64,000 bases of DNA from Paraburkholderia youngii (GTDB lineage Bacteria > Pseudomonadota > Gammaproteobacteria > Burkholderiales > Burkholderiaceae): contig NZ_JAALDK010000001.1 of assembly GCF_013366925.1 (NCBI RefSeq), positions 2,673,089 to 2,737,088 of the forward strand, read 5' to 3'. Under the pieces are notes generated by a model, which was not told the DNA's origin, made no database searches, and worked only from the letters and a program-made list of their open reading frames with translations. Position 1 is the stretch's first letter, and every line of letters starts with the position of its first letter. Both the position numbers and the translations under genes were made by a program. Below are positions 33,907-43,928 of this stretch, piece by piece.

Positions 33907-34506
33907 TTACGGCTTCATGCGCTTCAACACCGATTTGCGATCGAGCCATTCATGCTTGAGCGCGCCGCCGATATGCATCGCCAGCAACGCATAAAGCGTA
34001 TAGCCGAGCCACGTATGCAGCGCGCCGAAGCGATCGTGCAATGTCTCCTTCAGCGTCGGGTCGAGGTGCATCACATAGCCGATACGCGGCCATTGGAACA
34101 GGCCAAACCACTGCATCGGATGCGTGGCCGCGCCCTTCCACGCGGAATCGTGCAGCCAGCCGGACAGCGGCAACGCAATCATCAGCAAATACAGCGCGAA
34201 GTGCGCGAGATGCGCGGCCATCTTTTCCCACGACGGAAACTCGCGCGGCAACGGCGGCGGCTTGTGCGACAGGCGCCACAGAATGCGCAGCACCGCGAGC
34301 CCGAGCACCGTGATGCCGATCGATTTGTGCGTGTCGATCACAGGACGCACCCAGTCGTCGGGCAGGGAATCAGCGGACAGAGCGAGCACGACGTTGACGA
34401 TCATCAGCAACGCGATCAGCCAGTGCAATGTCATCGCGGTGCGCGTGTAACGCGGCGGGTAAGTCGCATCGGTCGAATCGGCCAGGGAGTTCGCTTGGGT
34501 GTTCAT
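33907..34506 (-). CDS. cytochrome b561
   Basis: 199 residues. Four membrane helices with the haem-binding His residues: RYTRTAMTLHWLIALLMIVN, VIDTHKSIGITVLGLAVLRI, AHLAHFALYLLMIALPLSGW and DRFGALHTWLGYTLYALLAM followed by MHIGGALKHEWLDR. It transfers electrons in the inner membrane, commonly linked to superoxide oxidation or ubiquinone reduction. The ATG at 34506 has GGAACC just upstream and begins with a polar tail. It is upstream of the GT2 gene, 63 bases away. Confidence 0.93.
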   Translation of the reverse strand: MNTQANSLADSTDATYPPRYTRTAMTLHWLIALLMIVNVVLALSADSLPDDWVRPVIDTHKSIGITVLGLAVLRILWRLSHKPPPLPREFPSWEKMAAHLAHFALYLLMIALPLSGWLHDSAWKGAATHPMQWFGLFQWPRIGYVMHLDPTLKETLHDRFGALHTWLGYTLYALLAMHIGGALKHEWLDRKSVLKRMKP

Positions 34507-34626
34507 AGGGGTTCCGTTCACGAAGGCGATGAAAGGCGCGAAAGATGTTTGAAAATCGACGCTGCCGGTATCAGGCAAACGCCCAAGTTTGCCGTCTTAT
34601 TCCGTAAAGCGCTTAACGTGCGTGTT

Positions 34627-35619
34627 TCAGTTTGTTTCGGGCTTTTGATTTCGCGCACCGACTCGTTTCACGGGATGACGCGGGTCCTTGTTCCGCTCAT
34701 CGCTCAACTGCCGCTCGCCCCAAGCGCGCACTGCTTCGGCGAACAAACGCAGCGCGGTCGGCGGATGACGGTTGGCCGGGTAGTACAGGCACAAGCCCGC
34801 GAAGGTCGGGCTCCACTCCGGCAGCAACTGCACGAGCCGGCCGCTCGCGACGTGTTCGGCCACATGGTCGAGCGGCACCCAGGCGACGCCGATGCCGGCC
34901 AGCGCCGCTTCGACCATCAGGTTCACATTGCCGAGCGTCATCGGTCCATCGACGTCGATGCTCGCGCTCTTGCCGCGATGCGTGAGGTCCCAGCGATACA
35001 GCGTGCCGCTTTCAAAGCGAAAGCGAATGCAACGGTGCCGCATCAGATCGTGCGGCGCCTTGGGGGCGGGATAACGCGCGAGATACTCGGGCGACGCGGC
35101 CGCCACCAGACGCATGTCGCGCCCGAAGCGGACCGCGATCATGTCGCGCGGCACGTCCTCGAGCACGCGGATGCCCGCATCGAATCCTTCGGCGACGATA
35201 TCGACGAGCCTCGAATCGACCACGAACTCGACGTGAATCTCGGGATAGCGCGCGAAGAAATCGGGCAGCACATGCCGCACGAGCTGTTTCGCGGACGCCT
35301 CCGAAGCGCTGATGCGGATCGTGCCCGACGGCCGGTTGCGCGCGGCCGTGACTTCCCCGACCGCGTCGTCGAGATCCGCCAGCGCCGGACGCACGCGCCG
35401 TAGCAATTGCTCGCCAGCTTCCGTCAACGCGACTGAACGCGTGGTGCGATTGAAGAGCCGCACGTCGAGGCGCGACTCCATGTTGCGCATTGCGTGACTC
35501 AACGCCGACGGCGACAGCCCGAGCACGCGCGCGGCGGCGCTGAAGCTGCGCTGCTCGGCGATCGTGATGAAGGCGGTCAGTTCGGCCAGGCCCGCGCGCG
35601 GCAGTCGGGAATTCGCCAT
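34627..35619 (-). CDS. LysR-family regulator divergent from an aldo/keto reductase
   Basis: 330 residues with MANSRLPRAGLAELTAFITI at the start, helix-turn-helix ARVLGLSPSALSHAMRNMES, and effector domain IRISASEASAKQLVRHVLPD. This subtype (YafC/DmlR-like) often controls a neighbouring dehydrogenase or aldo/keto reductase. ATG at 35619 preferred to a TTG four codons upstream. The C-terminal tail is unusually polar (RNKDPRHPVKRVGARNQKP). It likely controls the 35785 gene across a 165-base divergent promoter region. Confidence 0.93.
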   Translation of the reverse strand: MANSRLPRAGLAELTAFITIAEQRSFSAAARVLGLSPSALSHAMRNMESRLDVRLFNRTTRSVALTEAGEQLLRRVRPALADLDDAVGEVTAARNRPSGTIRISASEASAKQLVRHVLPDFFARYPEIHVEFVVDSRLVDIVAEGFDAGIRVLEDVPRDMIAVRFGRDMRLVAAASPEYLARYPAPKAPHDLMRHRCIRFRFESGTLYRWDLTHRGKSASIDVDGPMTLGNVNLMVEAALAGIGVAWVPLDHVAEHVASGRLVQLLPEWSPTFAGLCLYYPANRHPPTALRLFAEAVRAWGERQLSDERNKDPRHPVKRVGARNQKPETN

Positions 35620-35685
35620 TTGTGAATTCAATTCAATACGTCATGCAAGTATAGAGATATTGTTGAGCCGCACACAGCAACCTAA

Positions 35686-36768
<1,083 letters not shown>

Positions 36769-36935
36769 GCGGTGCGCGGTCGCGGCGCTTCAGGTTTTGG
36801 ACCTGTGCCGCGGTTTGCCTGGCTTTTTGCCCGGCGCCCCGCAGATCAGCGCGACGCCAGCCTGCGCCGTCGCGCGCAGCGACTCGCGCGAGTCGCCCGC
36901 GCGCGAGCGCAGCGCGAGAGTATGCAAAATCGCCG

Positions 36936-37331
36936 ATGCGACTCGGCACGGCGGAACGCGCGAAATTGCAGGAGTGGCTTGGCTTCATCAGCACGGAGCT
37001 GCACAAGGGAGTATTCGTGCCGCTGCTCGATCCGGACGCGGCCGCCGACGTTCTTAGCTATACACACAAGAAGGTGGCGTTGCGATTGAACGTGCTGGAG
37101 CAGCATTTGCATGGACGCGAGTTTTTGCTGGAGCGGTTTTCCGTCGCGGATGCTTATCTGGTCACTGTGTTGAACTGGGCGCGCTACAGCGGCGTCGAGC
37201 TCGCGCAGTGGCCATCGGTGCAGCAGTACTACGAACGCACCGCGCGTAGACCATCCGTTGCAAAAGCGATGGCGGAGGAGTACGTGCTTTATCGCGAGGA
37301 ACAGGACAGACGCAAAGCCGCGGCCATGTAG
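36936..37331 (+). pseudogene. glutathione S-transferase C-terminal fragment
   Basis: 131 residues match only the helical C-terminal domain of a beta/zeta-like GST: RLGTAERAKLQEWLGFISTE, LHKGVFVPLLDP, FSVADAYLVTVLNWARYSGV and ARRPSVAKAMAEE. The N-terminal thioredoxin-fold domain with the GSH-binding Cys or Ser is missing and cannot be recognised in the 170 bases upstream in any frame. The frame itself remains open upstream into the antisense-like aldo/keto reductase region. A decayed remnant, or a C-terminal domain-only protein. Confidence 0.78.
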
Positions 37332-37340
37332 TCTTGTTCA

Positions 37341-38225
37341 CTAGCTCGACCGCAAACTCCGCAATACGTCGAGCACATACTGAGTCGGACGCTCCACCAT
37401 ACCCGCGCGATAGGCCAGGCCCAGCTGCCGCCATAACGCCGGGCGCAGCGGACGTGTGACGATGCGAGTGTCGGCCGTTGAGCAGCGCGCTTCCTGCGGC
37501 AGCAGCGCGGCGCCGTATCCCGCCGCCACGAGACTCTTGATCGCATCCGAGTAGTTGAGCTGGATGCGCGGCGTGGGATGCTGCCCCGCCGCGCTGAACC
37601 ATTCCGTCGTCAAACGGGAAAGCCGCGTGGTGGCGTCGTTCAGGATCAGCGGCTTCGCGGCGATCCAATGCGGCGTGATGCGCGCCGGACATTGCCACCC
37701 GGCCGGCATGAATGCGACCACCGGATCGCGGCGCCATTTTTCGATCGATAGCCCGCGTATCGGCGCTTGCGGCAGCGCCACGATGCCCACGTCGAGCGAC
37801 TCCTCCGCGAGTCGCGTCAGCGTTTGCTGCGAAGTCAGCACGGCGATTTGTACGTCGATGCCGGGATGGTCCTCGGCCAGCCGTTCCAACGCCTGCGGCA
37901 GCAGATTCGCGATGGCTGCGGTGGAAGCGCCGAGCCGAACCCGTCCGCCGAGCCCTTCCACCTGCCGCCGCACGTCTTCCAGCGCCTGCTCCGCATTCGC
38001 CAGCAATTGACGCGCATAGGCCACCAGCGTCTCGCCGATCGCCGAAGCGCGCACCTGGCCGCGTTTGCGCGACAGCAGCGGCGCACCGACGCGACTTTCG
38101 AGATCCGCGATATGCAGACTGACCGTGGGTGGCGCGAGATGCAGAACGCCAGCGGCCTCGGCAAAAGAGCCGAGGTCGGCGACGACAACGAGGGTGCGCA
38201 GGCGGTCGAGACTGATCTCTCTCAT
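37341..38225 (-). CDS. LysR-family transcriptional regulator
   Basis: 294 residues. MREISLDRLRTLVVVADLGS, helix-turn-helix AAGVLHLAPPTVSLHIADLE, effector domain RVRLGASTAAIANLLPQALE to LAYRAGMVERPTQYVLDVL. The ATG at 38225 gives the normal family length. The gene is beside the GST remnant and divergent from a small membrane protein gene; regulated genes are not obvious, and it may once have controlled the lost GST. Confidence 0.92.
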   Translation of the reverse strand: MREISLDRLRTLVVVADLGSFAEAAGVLHLAPPTVSLHIADLESRVGAPLLSRKRGQVRASAIGETLVAYARQLLANAEQALEDVRRQVEGLGGRVRLGASTAAIANLLPQALERLAEDHPGIDVQIAVLTSQQTLTRLAEESLDVGIVALPQAPIRGLSIEKWRRDPVVAFMPAGWQCPARITPHWIAAKPLILNDATTRLSRLTTEWFSAAGQHPTPRIQLNYSDAIKSLVAAGYGAALLPQEARCSTADTRIVTRPLRPALWRQLGLAYRAGMVERPTQYVLDVLRSLRSS

Positions 38226-38351
38226 CGGAGTCGGAATGGCATTGGTCAGAAAAACTGAATCACATGGTCAGTAAACTCAACTTTTCCAATCTTACGTGCT
38301 GATGGAACATGGTGGCGCTGGTTTTTGAACGCTGACTATCGGGACATCGGC

Positions 38352-38636
38352 ATGAACTCATCTTCAACAAGAAGTTGCGAGCCGGAAGACGCTTCTCATC
38401 CGCTAGACGCAATGTCGGACGACGCCAGGTCGTTGCTGCTCGGGTTCGTCTTTACAGGCGTCGTGCTGGCCCTCGGCGTGATGGCGATGATCTGGACGGC
38501 GTCTCGCCCCCCGCTCAAAGGCAAGGACTGCTCGGACCGCATCGCAAACGGCGAACACGCGAGCTTCGTCGCGTTCTTCCAGGACCCGGCGGACCAGGGA
38601 GCGTTGCTGCGGTCGATCGAAGATTGCGCGAGATGA
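38352..38636 (+). CDS. small single-pass membrane protein, hypothetical
   Basis: 94 residues, with one clear membrane helix (SLLLGFVFTGVVLALGVMAM) after a Ser/Glu/Asp-rich N-terminus and a short C-terminal region with two Cys (KGKDCSDRIANGEHASFVAF, SIEDCAR) that would be periplasmic or cytoplasmic. GGGA precedes the ATG at 38352; a TTG-initiated form nine codons longer is also possible. I do not recognise a family. It sits between the LysR gene and the MFS pumps. Confidence 0.45.
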   Translation: MNSSSTRSCEPEDASHPLDAMSDDARSLLLGFVFTGVVLALGVMAMIWTASRPPLKGKDCSDRIANGEHASFVAFFQDPADQGALLRSIEDCAR

Positions 38637-38821
38637 GCGCCGTTGCGGCGGCATAGCGCGCTGGTCGGCTGCGCCATCCCACACCCTCGCCAGGAATATC
38701 CCACTTCCCGCGATACCACGGGCACAATACCCGGCGATAATGCCGGGGCACCCGCGTCTTTTCCGTTCGATATCCGAACGCGCCGCTGCCCGCGCCGTCA
38801 GTGTTCCCTTTCGATGCACCC

Positions 38822-40084
38822 ATGAGCCACGCTACCGCCGACCAACCCGCCTCCGCCGACTCCGCTCCGAACTCGCCGCGCTTCCTGTTGTTCCTGATCT
38901 GCCTGTTCGCATCCGCCGGACAGCTCGCAATCGACATCTACGTGCCCGCGCTGCCCGCGATGGCGCACTACTTCGGTACCTCGCCGCAAGCGATCCAGAC
39001 CAGCGTCACCGGCTACATGGCCGCCTACGCGTTCGGCCAGCTGATCTTCGGTCCGATCGCCGACGCGTATGGCCGCAAGCGCGTGCTCGCGTTCGGCCTG
39101 ACCGTCTACACGGTCGGCTGTCTGCTGTCGCTCGCGGCGCCGAATCTCGAGACGTTCATCCTCGCCCGTGCGTTGCAGGGCTTCGGCATCGCGAGCACGA
39201 ACCTGCTCGCGAAGGCGATCATCACCGATTCGTTCGCGGGTCAGGCGTTGCTGCATGCGTTCACGTACATGTCGATCGCATGGGGGCTCGCGCCGATCGT
39301 CGCGCCGGTGATCGGCGCGCATCTGCAGACGGCGTTCGGCTGGCGCGCGTGCCTCGTGTTCCTGCTGATCTATTCGCTGGTGATGTGGGCGCTCTTGTGG
39401 CGTTATCGCGAGACCTTGCCGAAGCCCGTGCATCTCGAACCGCGCACGCTGACCGCGAACGCGCGCAAGGTGCTCGCGAGCCCCGTGTTCCAAAGCTGTT
39501 TCCTCGCGCAGGGCCTGTGCTACAGCATCCTGCTCGTGTTCAACATCGTCGGGCCGTTCATGGTGCAGACCACGCTGCACAAGCCGCCGACCTTCTTCGG
39601 CTATCTCGCGCTCGGCATCGGCATGATGTACTTCCTTGGCGGTCTGTCGAATCGGCTGCACGGTCCGCGTCTGCCGAGCGCCGAGCAGCGGTTGCGCATC
39701 GGCGCGCGGCTGATGGCGGCCGCGTCGGTTGTGATGCTGCTGCTCGCGCTGACGGTCGGCCTGCGCGTGTGGACGCTCGCGACGCCCGTGCTGGTGATGG
39801 GCTTCTGCGCCGGCGCGATGTATCCGACGCTGATGGCGAAGGGCAACTCGCTGTTCCCTCACATCGCGGGCCTGACGAGCGCGATTCTCGGCTGCGCGCT
39901 GCTGCTGGTGTCCTCGGCGATGATGGGGCTGGCCGGCTTCGTGTCGGTGCAGGTGCTCACGCCGCTCGCGCTGTTCTTCGTGGTCCTCGCGTTCGTCGTG
40001 GTGATGATGGTGACGAAGCTGCTGCGTCATCTCGAGCAGGTACAGCCCGCGGCCGCGGCGACCGCGAGCGGCAACGCAGCGTGA
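38822..40084 (+). CDS. Bcr/CflA-family multidrug efflux MFS transporter
   Basis: 420 residues, about twelve membrane helices. Motif A-like loop FGPIADAYGRKRVL after helix two and IDIYVPALPAMAHYFGTSPQ in helix one are typical of the Bcr/CflA (bicyclomycin) drug:proton antiporters. The ATG at 38822 is taken; no clear ribosome site is seen before it. It is followed after 55 bases by a second MFS efflux gene, suggesting a paired export operon. Confidence 0.9.
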   Translation: MSHATADQPASADSAPNSPRFLLFLICLFASAGQLAIDIYVPALPAMAHYFGTSPQAIQTSVTGYMAAYAFGQLIFGPIADAYGRKRVLAFGLTVYTVGCLLSLAAPNLETFILARALQGFGIASTNLLAKAIITDSFAGQALLHAFTYMSIAWGLAPIVAPVIGAHLQTAFGWRACLVFLLIYSLVMWALLWRYRETLPKPVHLEPRTLTANARKVLASPVFQSCFLAQGLCYSILLVFNIVGPFMVQTTLHKPPTFFGYLALGIGMMYFLGGLSNRLHGPRLPSAEQRLRIGARLMAAASVVMLLLALTVGLRVWTLATPVLVMGFCAGAMYPTLMAKGNSLFPHIAGLTSAILGCALLLVSSAMMGLAGFVSVQVLTPLALFFVVLAFVVVMMVTKLLRHLEQVQPAAAATASGNAA

Positions 40085-40139
40085 GCCGGTACATGAGCCT
40101 GACCGAGCGCCAGACCTTCATCCGTACACGCGCGGACCG

Positions 40140-41540
40140 ATGAGCGGCATGCGCGAGCACATCTCCGCGTCCGCTTCCGAGCGGATCGATCCCACCGTCT
40201 GGAAGGTCGCGGCGGTCGTGTCGATCGGTTCGTTCATGTCGCAGATGGATTCGACGCTCGTCAACGTGTCGCTGTCGACGATCGGCCATACGCTCGATGC
40301 GTCGATCGCCACCGCGCAGTGGATCGTCAGCGGCTACCTGCTCGCGATGGCGTTGATGTTGCCGCTCAACGGCTGGCTGGTCGACCGCATCGGCGCGAAG
40401 CGGCTGTACCTGTTCTGCTTTTCGACGTTCACGATAGCGTCGATGCTGTGCGGCGCGGCGCAGACGATCGGCGAGTTGATCGGCGCGCGCATCTTCCAGG
40501 GCCTCGTTGCCGGTGTGCTCGTGCCGATGGCGCAGATGATGATCGGACGAGTGGCCGGCAGGAACCTCGAGCGCGTGATGGGCTTCACCGCGCTGCCCAT
40601 TCTGCTCGGTCCCATTCTCGGCCCGGTGCTGGCCGGACTCGTCCTCGCGCACGCGAGTTGGCCGTGGCTGTTCTTCATCAATGCGCCGGTGGGCGCTGTC
40701 GGCATCGCGATGGCGGTGTTGCTGCTGCCGCGCGATGCCCCTGCGTCGCAGAAGCGGCCGTTCGATTTCACCGGCTTTGCGCTGATCTCCCCTGGGCTGG
40801 TCGCACTCGTCTATGGACTTCAGAACGCGTTGCGCGCGGTGGGCCTCGCGTGGCTGCTTGCGGGCGTCGTGTTTCTCGCCGGGTTCGTACTGTACGCGTT
40901 GCGCAAAGGCGATGCCGCGCTGATCGACGTGCGCATGTTTGCAAGGCGTACGTTCTCGGTCGCGGCACTCGCGCAGTTCTCCGCGAACGGGATCATGTAT
41001 GGACGACAGCTTGCAGTGCCGCTGTTTCTGATCGCGGGCTGCGGTTTGTCGGCCGCGCACGCGGGCGGCCTGCTCGCGGCGACCGGCGTCGGCATGATGT
41101 GCTCGTTCCCGCCGATCGGCTGGTTGACCGAGCGGCTCGGTTGCCGCGCGCTCGCGGCGGCCGGCGCATTGCTGGCGTTTCTGAGCACGCTCGTGTTTCT
41201 GTGGATGAGCATCGCTTCGTTCTCGGCCGGATGGGCCGCTGTCAGTCTGTTCGTTGCGGGCGTCGGTCAGGGGACGATCAGCGTGCCGTCGATCTCGGCC
41301 GCGTATTCGTCGATCGCGAGAGAACGGCTCGCGGTCGCGAATACGGCGTTGAACATCGCGCAGAGAGTGGGCGGTCCGTTCGCCACGACGCTGCTTTCGA
41401 TGGCGATCGCGTTGACGCTGCATGGTGCTTCGGATGTCCAGCCCAGCCGATTTCTGCCGATGTTCGTGCTGCTGGCCGCGCTGCATTTGCTGTGCTTCGC
41501 AGCGACGATGTGTCTGCCAGTTCGGGTTCGGAGGGCGTAG
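40140..41540 (+). CDS. DHA2-family MFS efflux transporter (EmrB/QacA type)
   Basis: 466 residues, with about fourteen helices. FMSQMDSTLVNVSLSTIGHT is the antiporter motif D1, LNGWLVDRIGAKRLYLFC is motif A, and LGPILGPVLAGLVLAHASWP WLFFINAPVG-like sequence is motif C typical of proton-driven drug exporters. It exports hydrophobic drugs across the inner membrane; no membrane-fusion partner gene is adjacent. The ATG at 40140 follows the Bcr-type gene closely. Confidence 0.93.
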   Translation: MSGMREHISASASERIDPTVWKVAAVVSIGSFMSQMDSTLVNVSLSTIGHTLDASIATAQWIVSGYLLAMALMLPLNGWLVDRIGAKRLYLFCFSTFTIASMLCGAAQTIGELIGARIFQGLVAGVLVPMAQMMIGRVAGRNLERVMGFTALPILLGPILGPVLAGLVLAHASWPWLFFINAPVGAVGIAMAVLLLPRDAPASQKRPFDFTGFALISPGLVALVYGLQNALRAVGLAWLLAGVVFLAGFVLYALRKGDAALIDVRMFARRTFSVAALAQFSANGIMYGRQLAVPLFLIAGCGLSAAHAGGLLAATGVGMMCSFPPIGWLTERLGCRALAAAGALLAFLSTLVFLWMSIASFSAGWAAVSLFVAGVGQGTISVPSISAAYSSIARERLAVANTALNIAQRVGGPFATTLLSMAIALTLHGASDVQPSRFLPMFVLLAALHLLCFAATMCLPVRVRRA

Positions 41541-41572
41541 GATGCCTCAGCGCATATTCCCGCGCCCGTGCT

Positions 41573-42292
41573 TCACAGTAGTCGCAAGCCGCCGTCACAC
41601 TCGATCACCGCCCCCGTCATGAACGTGTTCTCCAGCAGAAACTGCAGCGCGTGCGCGACATCGTCGGCCTGGCCGACGCGCCGCACCGGTAGCGTTTCGC
41701 TTTGCTGCCGAAACAGCTCGCTTTTCACGCTCGCCGGAAATCTGTCCCACCACGGCGTATCGATCACCCCCGGCGACACCGCGTTCACGCGCAGCGGCGC
41801 CAGCTCTCGCGCCAGCGTGCCGATCATGCTTTCGAGTGCGCCGTTGATCGCGCCCAGACCCGCCGTACCCGGATTCGCGATGCGCGCCGAAATCGCGGTC
41901 AGAAACGTGATGCTGCCGTCGCGACGCAGCGCGGGCAGCGCGGTCTGCGCCGCTTCGAGCTGCGGCCAGAACTTGGCCTCGAAGCCGCGCCGCAGCGCGG
42001 CCAGATCCAGCTCCGCAAACGGCCCCGCGCCTTCGCCGCCCGACAGCGTCATCACCAGATGATCGATCCGGCCGAGGCCGCCGAAAAACCGTTCGAGCGC
42101 CGCGCGATCGGTGCAATCGAGCGCGTCGCCCGTCACCTGTGCGCCGATGCCGCTCAGCGCATCGTCCAGCTTGGCGCGGTCGCGCCCCACCGCGACGACG
42201 CTCGCGCCAGCCGCCGCGAGCCGCTTCACCGTCGCGAGCCCAACACCCGACGAACCACCCAGCACCACGACCTTCTGATTTTGCCAGTCCAT
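41573..42292 (-). CDS. short-chain dehydrogenase/reductase
   Basis: 239 residues. VVVLGGSSGVGLATVKRLAA is the TGxxxGxG-type cofactor site with a Gly-Ser variant, VAVGRDRAKL suggests NADPH; LTAISARIANPGTAGLGAIN takes the place of the usual catalytic S-Y-K: the expected Tyr in YxxxK is replaced by a GAINGA stretch, which is odd. LRVNAVSPGVIDTPWW and MTGAVIECDGGLRLL are standard. AGGAG precedes the ATG at 42292. Divergent from the LysR gene at 42375, which probably controls it. The missing Tyr makes catalytic function uncertain. Confidence 0.88.
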   Translation of the reverse strand: MDWQNQKVVVLGGSSGVGLATVKRLAAAGASVVAVGRDRAKLDDALSGIGAQVTGDALDCTDRAALERFFGGLGRIDHLVMTLSGGEGAGPFAELDLAALRRGFEAKFWPQLEAAQTALPALRRDGSITFLTAISARIANPGTAGLGAINGALESMIGTLARELAPLRVNAVSPGVIDTPWWDRFPASVKSELFRQQSETLPVRRVGQADDVAHALQFLLENTFMTGAVIECDGGLRLL

Positions 42293-42374
42293 TTCATTGC
42301 TCCTGAGAGTGAACGGAAGACCCCGTGGCAGTAGAATGCGCGGTGCACGCCCATCATTCAAATCGTTTAATGTC

Positions 42375-43325
42375 ATGGCCAACATCATTGAAAATGATTT
42401 TCGGCGCTTCGACCTGAACCTGTTGCTGACCTTGCGCGCGCTGCTGGAAGAGCGCAGCGTCACGCGTGCCGCGCAGCGGCTGTTTCTTGGCCAACCGGCC
42501 GTCAGCGGCGCACTGAAACGCTTGCGCGAGACCTTCGGCGACGAGCTGTTCGTGCGCACGCCGCAAGGCATGACGCCGACGCCGCGCGCGCTCGAACTCG
42601 CGCGGCAGATCGAGCCATTCCTGCAATCGCTGCATCAGGCGCTCACGCAGCCGTCCGTGTTCGATCCGGCCCGCGCGCAGCGGGTGTTCCGCATCGGCCT
42701 CAGCGATTCGCTCGAACTGCTGCTGATGCCGGAGATCATGGCGCGCCTCGCCGTGGCAGCGCCCGGCGTGAAGCTGATCGCACGCTCCACCGATTCGACG
42801 CGCGCCGCCGCGATGCTCGACGACGGCGCGATCGAACTCGCAGTCGGCGTGTTCCGCGAGTGCGTGCCGTGGCAGCGACTCATGCCGCTGTTTTCATGGC
42901 GCTTCGTGAGCGTCTACAACCCGAAGCTCGTCAAGACGCGTCGCAAGCATCTGTCGAGGGACGAATTTCTGCGCCACCGCCACGTGCTGACTTCGTTCAG
43001 CGCCGAGCTGCGCGGCTTCATCGATGAACGACTGGAGCTGCAGGGACTGAAGCGCGAGGTCGTATTTTCGAGTTCGAACTTCGCGACCAGTCCGTTCATC
43101 GTGCAACGCACGGCGGCGATCGCGACCGTGCCGGAGTTCATCGGCCGCGTCTGGCGCGATACGCTCGGTCTCGCGCTCAGCCCGTTGCCATTCGAAGTGC
43201 CGGGCTACGAGGTTTCGTTGATGTGGGCCGCGGCGCACGATCAGGACCCGGCGTTGGCGTGGTTGAAGCGCGAGTTCGCGGATGCGTTCGGCACGGCTGA
43301 CAGCACGGCGCGTGCGGCTAATTAA
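42375..43325 (+). CDS. LysR-family regulator (NodD/LeuO-like)
   Basis: 316 residues. FRRFDLNLLLTLRALLEERS opening the helix-turn-helix, AAQRLFLGQPAVSGALKRLR recognition helix, and PTPRALELARQIEPFLQSLH define the NodD-like branch. Effector domain DSLELLLMPEIMARLAVAAP onward. The ATG at 42375 is preferred as start of the conserved MANIIENDFRRFDLN. It is 82 bases from the divergent SDR start and likely regulates it. Confidence 0.93.
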   Translation: MANIIENDFRRFDLNLLLTLRALLEERSVTRAAQRLFLGQPAVSGALKRLRETFGDELFVRTPQGMTPTPRALELARQIEPFLQSLHQALTQPSVFDPARAQRVFRIGLSDSLELLLMPEIMARLAVAAPGVKLIARSTDSTRAAAMLDDGAIELAVGVFRECVPWQRLMPLFSWRFVSVYNPKLVKTRRKHLSRDEFLRHRHVLTSFSAELRGFIDERLELQGLKREVVFSSSNFATSPFIVQRTAAIATVPEFIGRVWRDTLGLALSPLPFEVPGYEVSLMWAAAHDQDPALAWLKREFADAFGTADSTARAAN

Positions 43326-43418
43326 CAGCGACGTGTGCTACGGTTCACCACCGTCACATTGCGTTGCGTCTCGTTTCACCGCTTCGCCATCGCCCGTTCA
43401 AGCCAGGAGGAAATCCCG

Positions 43419-43823
43419 ATGACTCAGCACATCGCAAAAGGCACCTTCATCGTCTCCCTTCAACCGATGCCGTTCGAAAACGCGGAGGCCGAATCGAAGC
43501 TCGGCCGCATGTCGATCGACAAGCAGATCTCCGGCGATCTCGTCGCGACCACCCAAGGGCAAATGCTGAGCGCGATGACGAACGTCAAAGGCTCGGCTGG
43601 CTATGTCGCGCTCGAACAGGTGAGGGGCACGCTGGCGGGCAAGCAGGGCACGTTCGTGCTGCAGCATATCGGCGTGATGAATCGCGGTGCTGCGTCGCTG
43701 GCGGTGACGGTCGTGCCCGATTCGGGCACGGGCGAGCTGAGCGGCATTGAAGGCGAGTTCAAGATCGACATCGTCGATGGCGCGCATTCGTACGAGTTCG
43801 CTTATCGGCTGCCCGGCGGTTGA
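43419..43823 (+). CDS. DUF3224 family protein
   Basis: 134 residues. AKGTFIVSLQPMPFENAEAE, MSIDKQISGDLVATTQGQML, VALEQVRGTLAGKQGTFVLQ and VVPDSGTGELSGIEGEFKID form the all-beta DUF3224 barrel (allene-oxide-cyclase-like). A near-perfect AGGAGG ribosome site lies ahead of the ATG. No catalytic role is known. Stand-alone gene after the LysR gene. Confidence 0.9.
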   Translation: MTQHIAKGTFIVSLQPMPFENAEAESKLGRMSIDKQISGDLVATTQGQMLSAMTNVKGSAGYVALEQVRGTLAGKQGTFVLQHIGVMNRGAASLAVTVVPDSGTGELSGIEGEFKIDIVDGAHSYEFAYRLPGG

Positions 43824-43928
43824 CATGCCGAAACCCGAGCGGCCACGACACGAGCTAGCCGGGCAGGCAGGACACGGAGCTAGACCCCGTACCCTGCTGC
43901 CGGGCTTGCGGGTTCAACACCTCGGCGC

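Noticed and set aside
39957..41486. 509-codon minus-strand frame opposite the DHA2 transporter
   Set aside because: Gln/Arg/His-rich shadow, no motifs.
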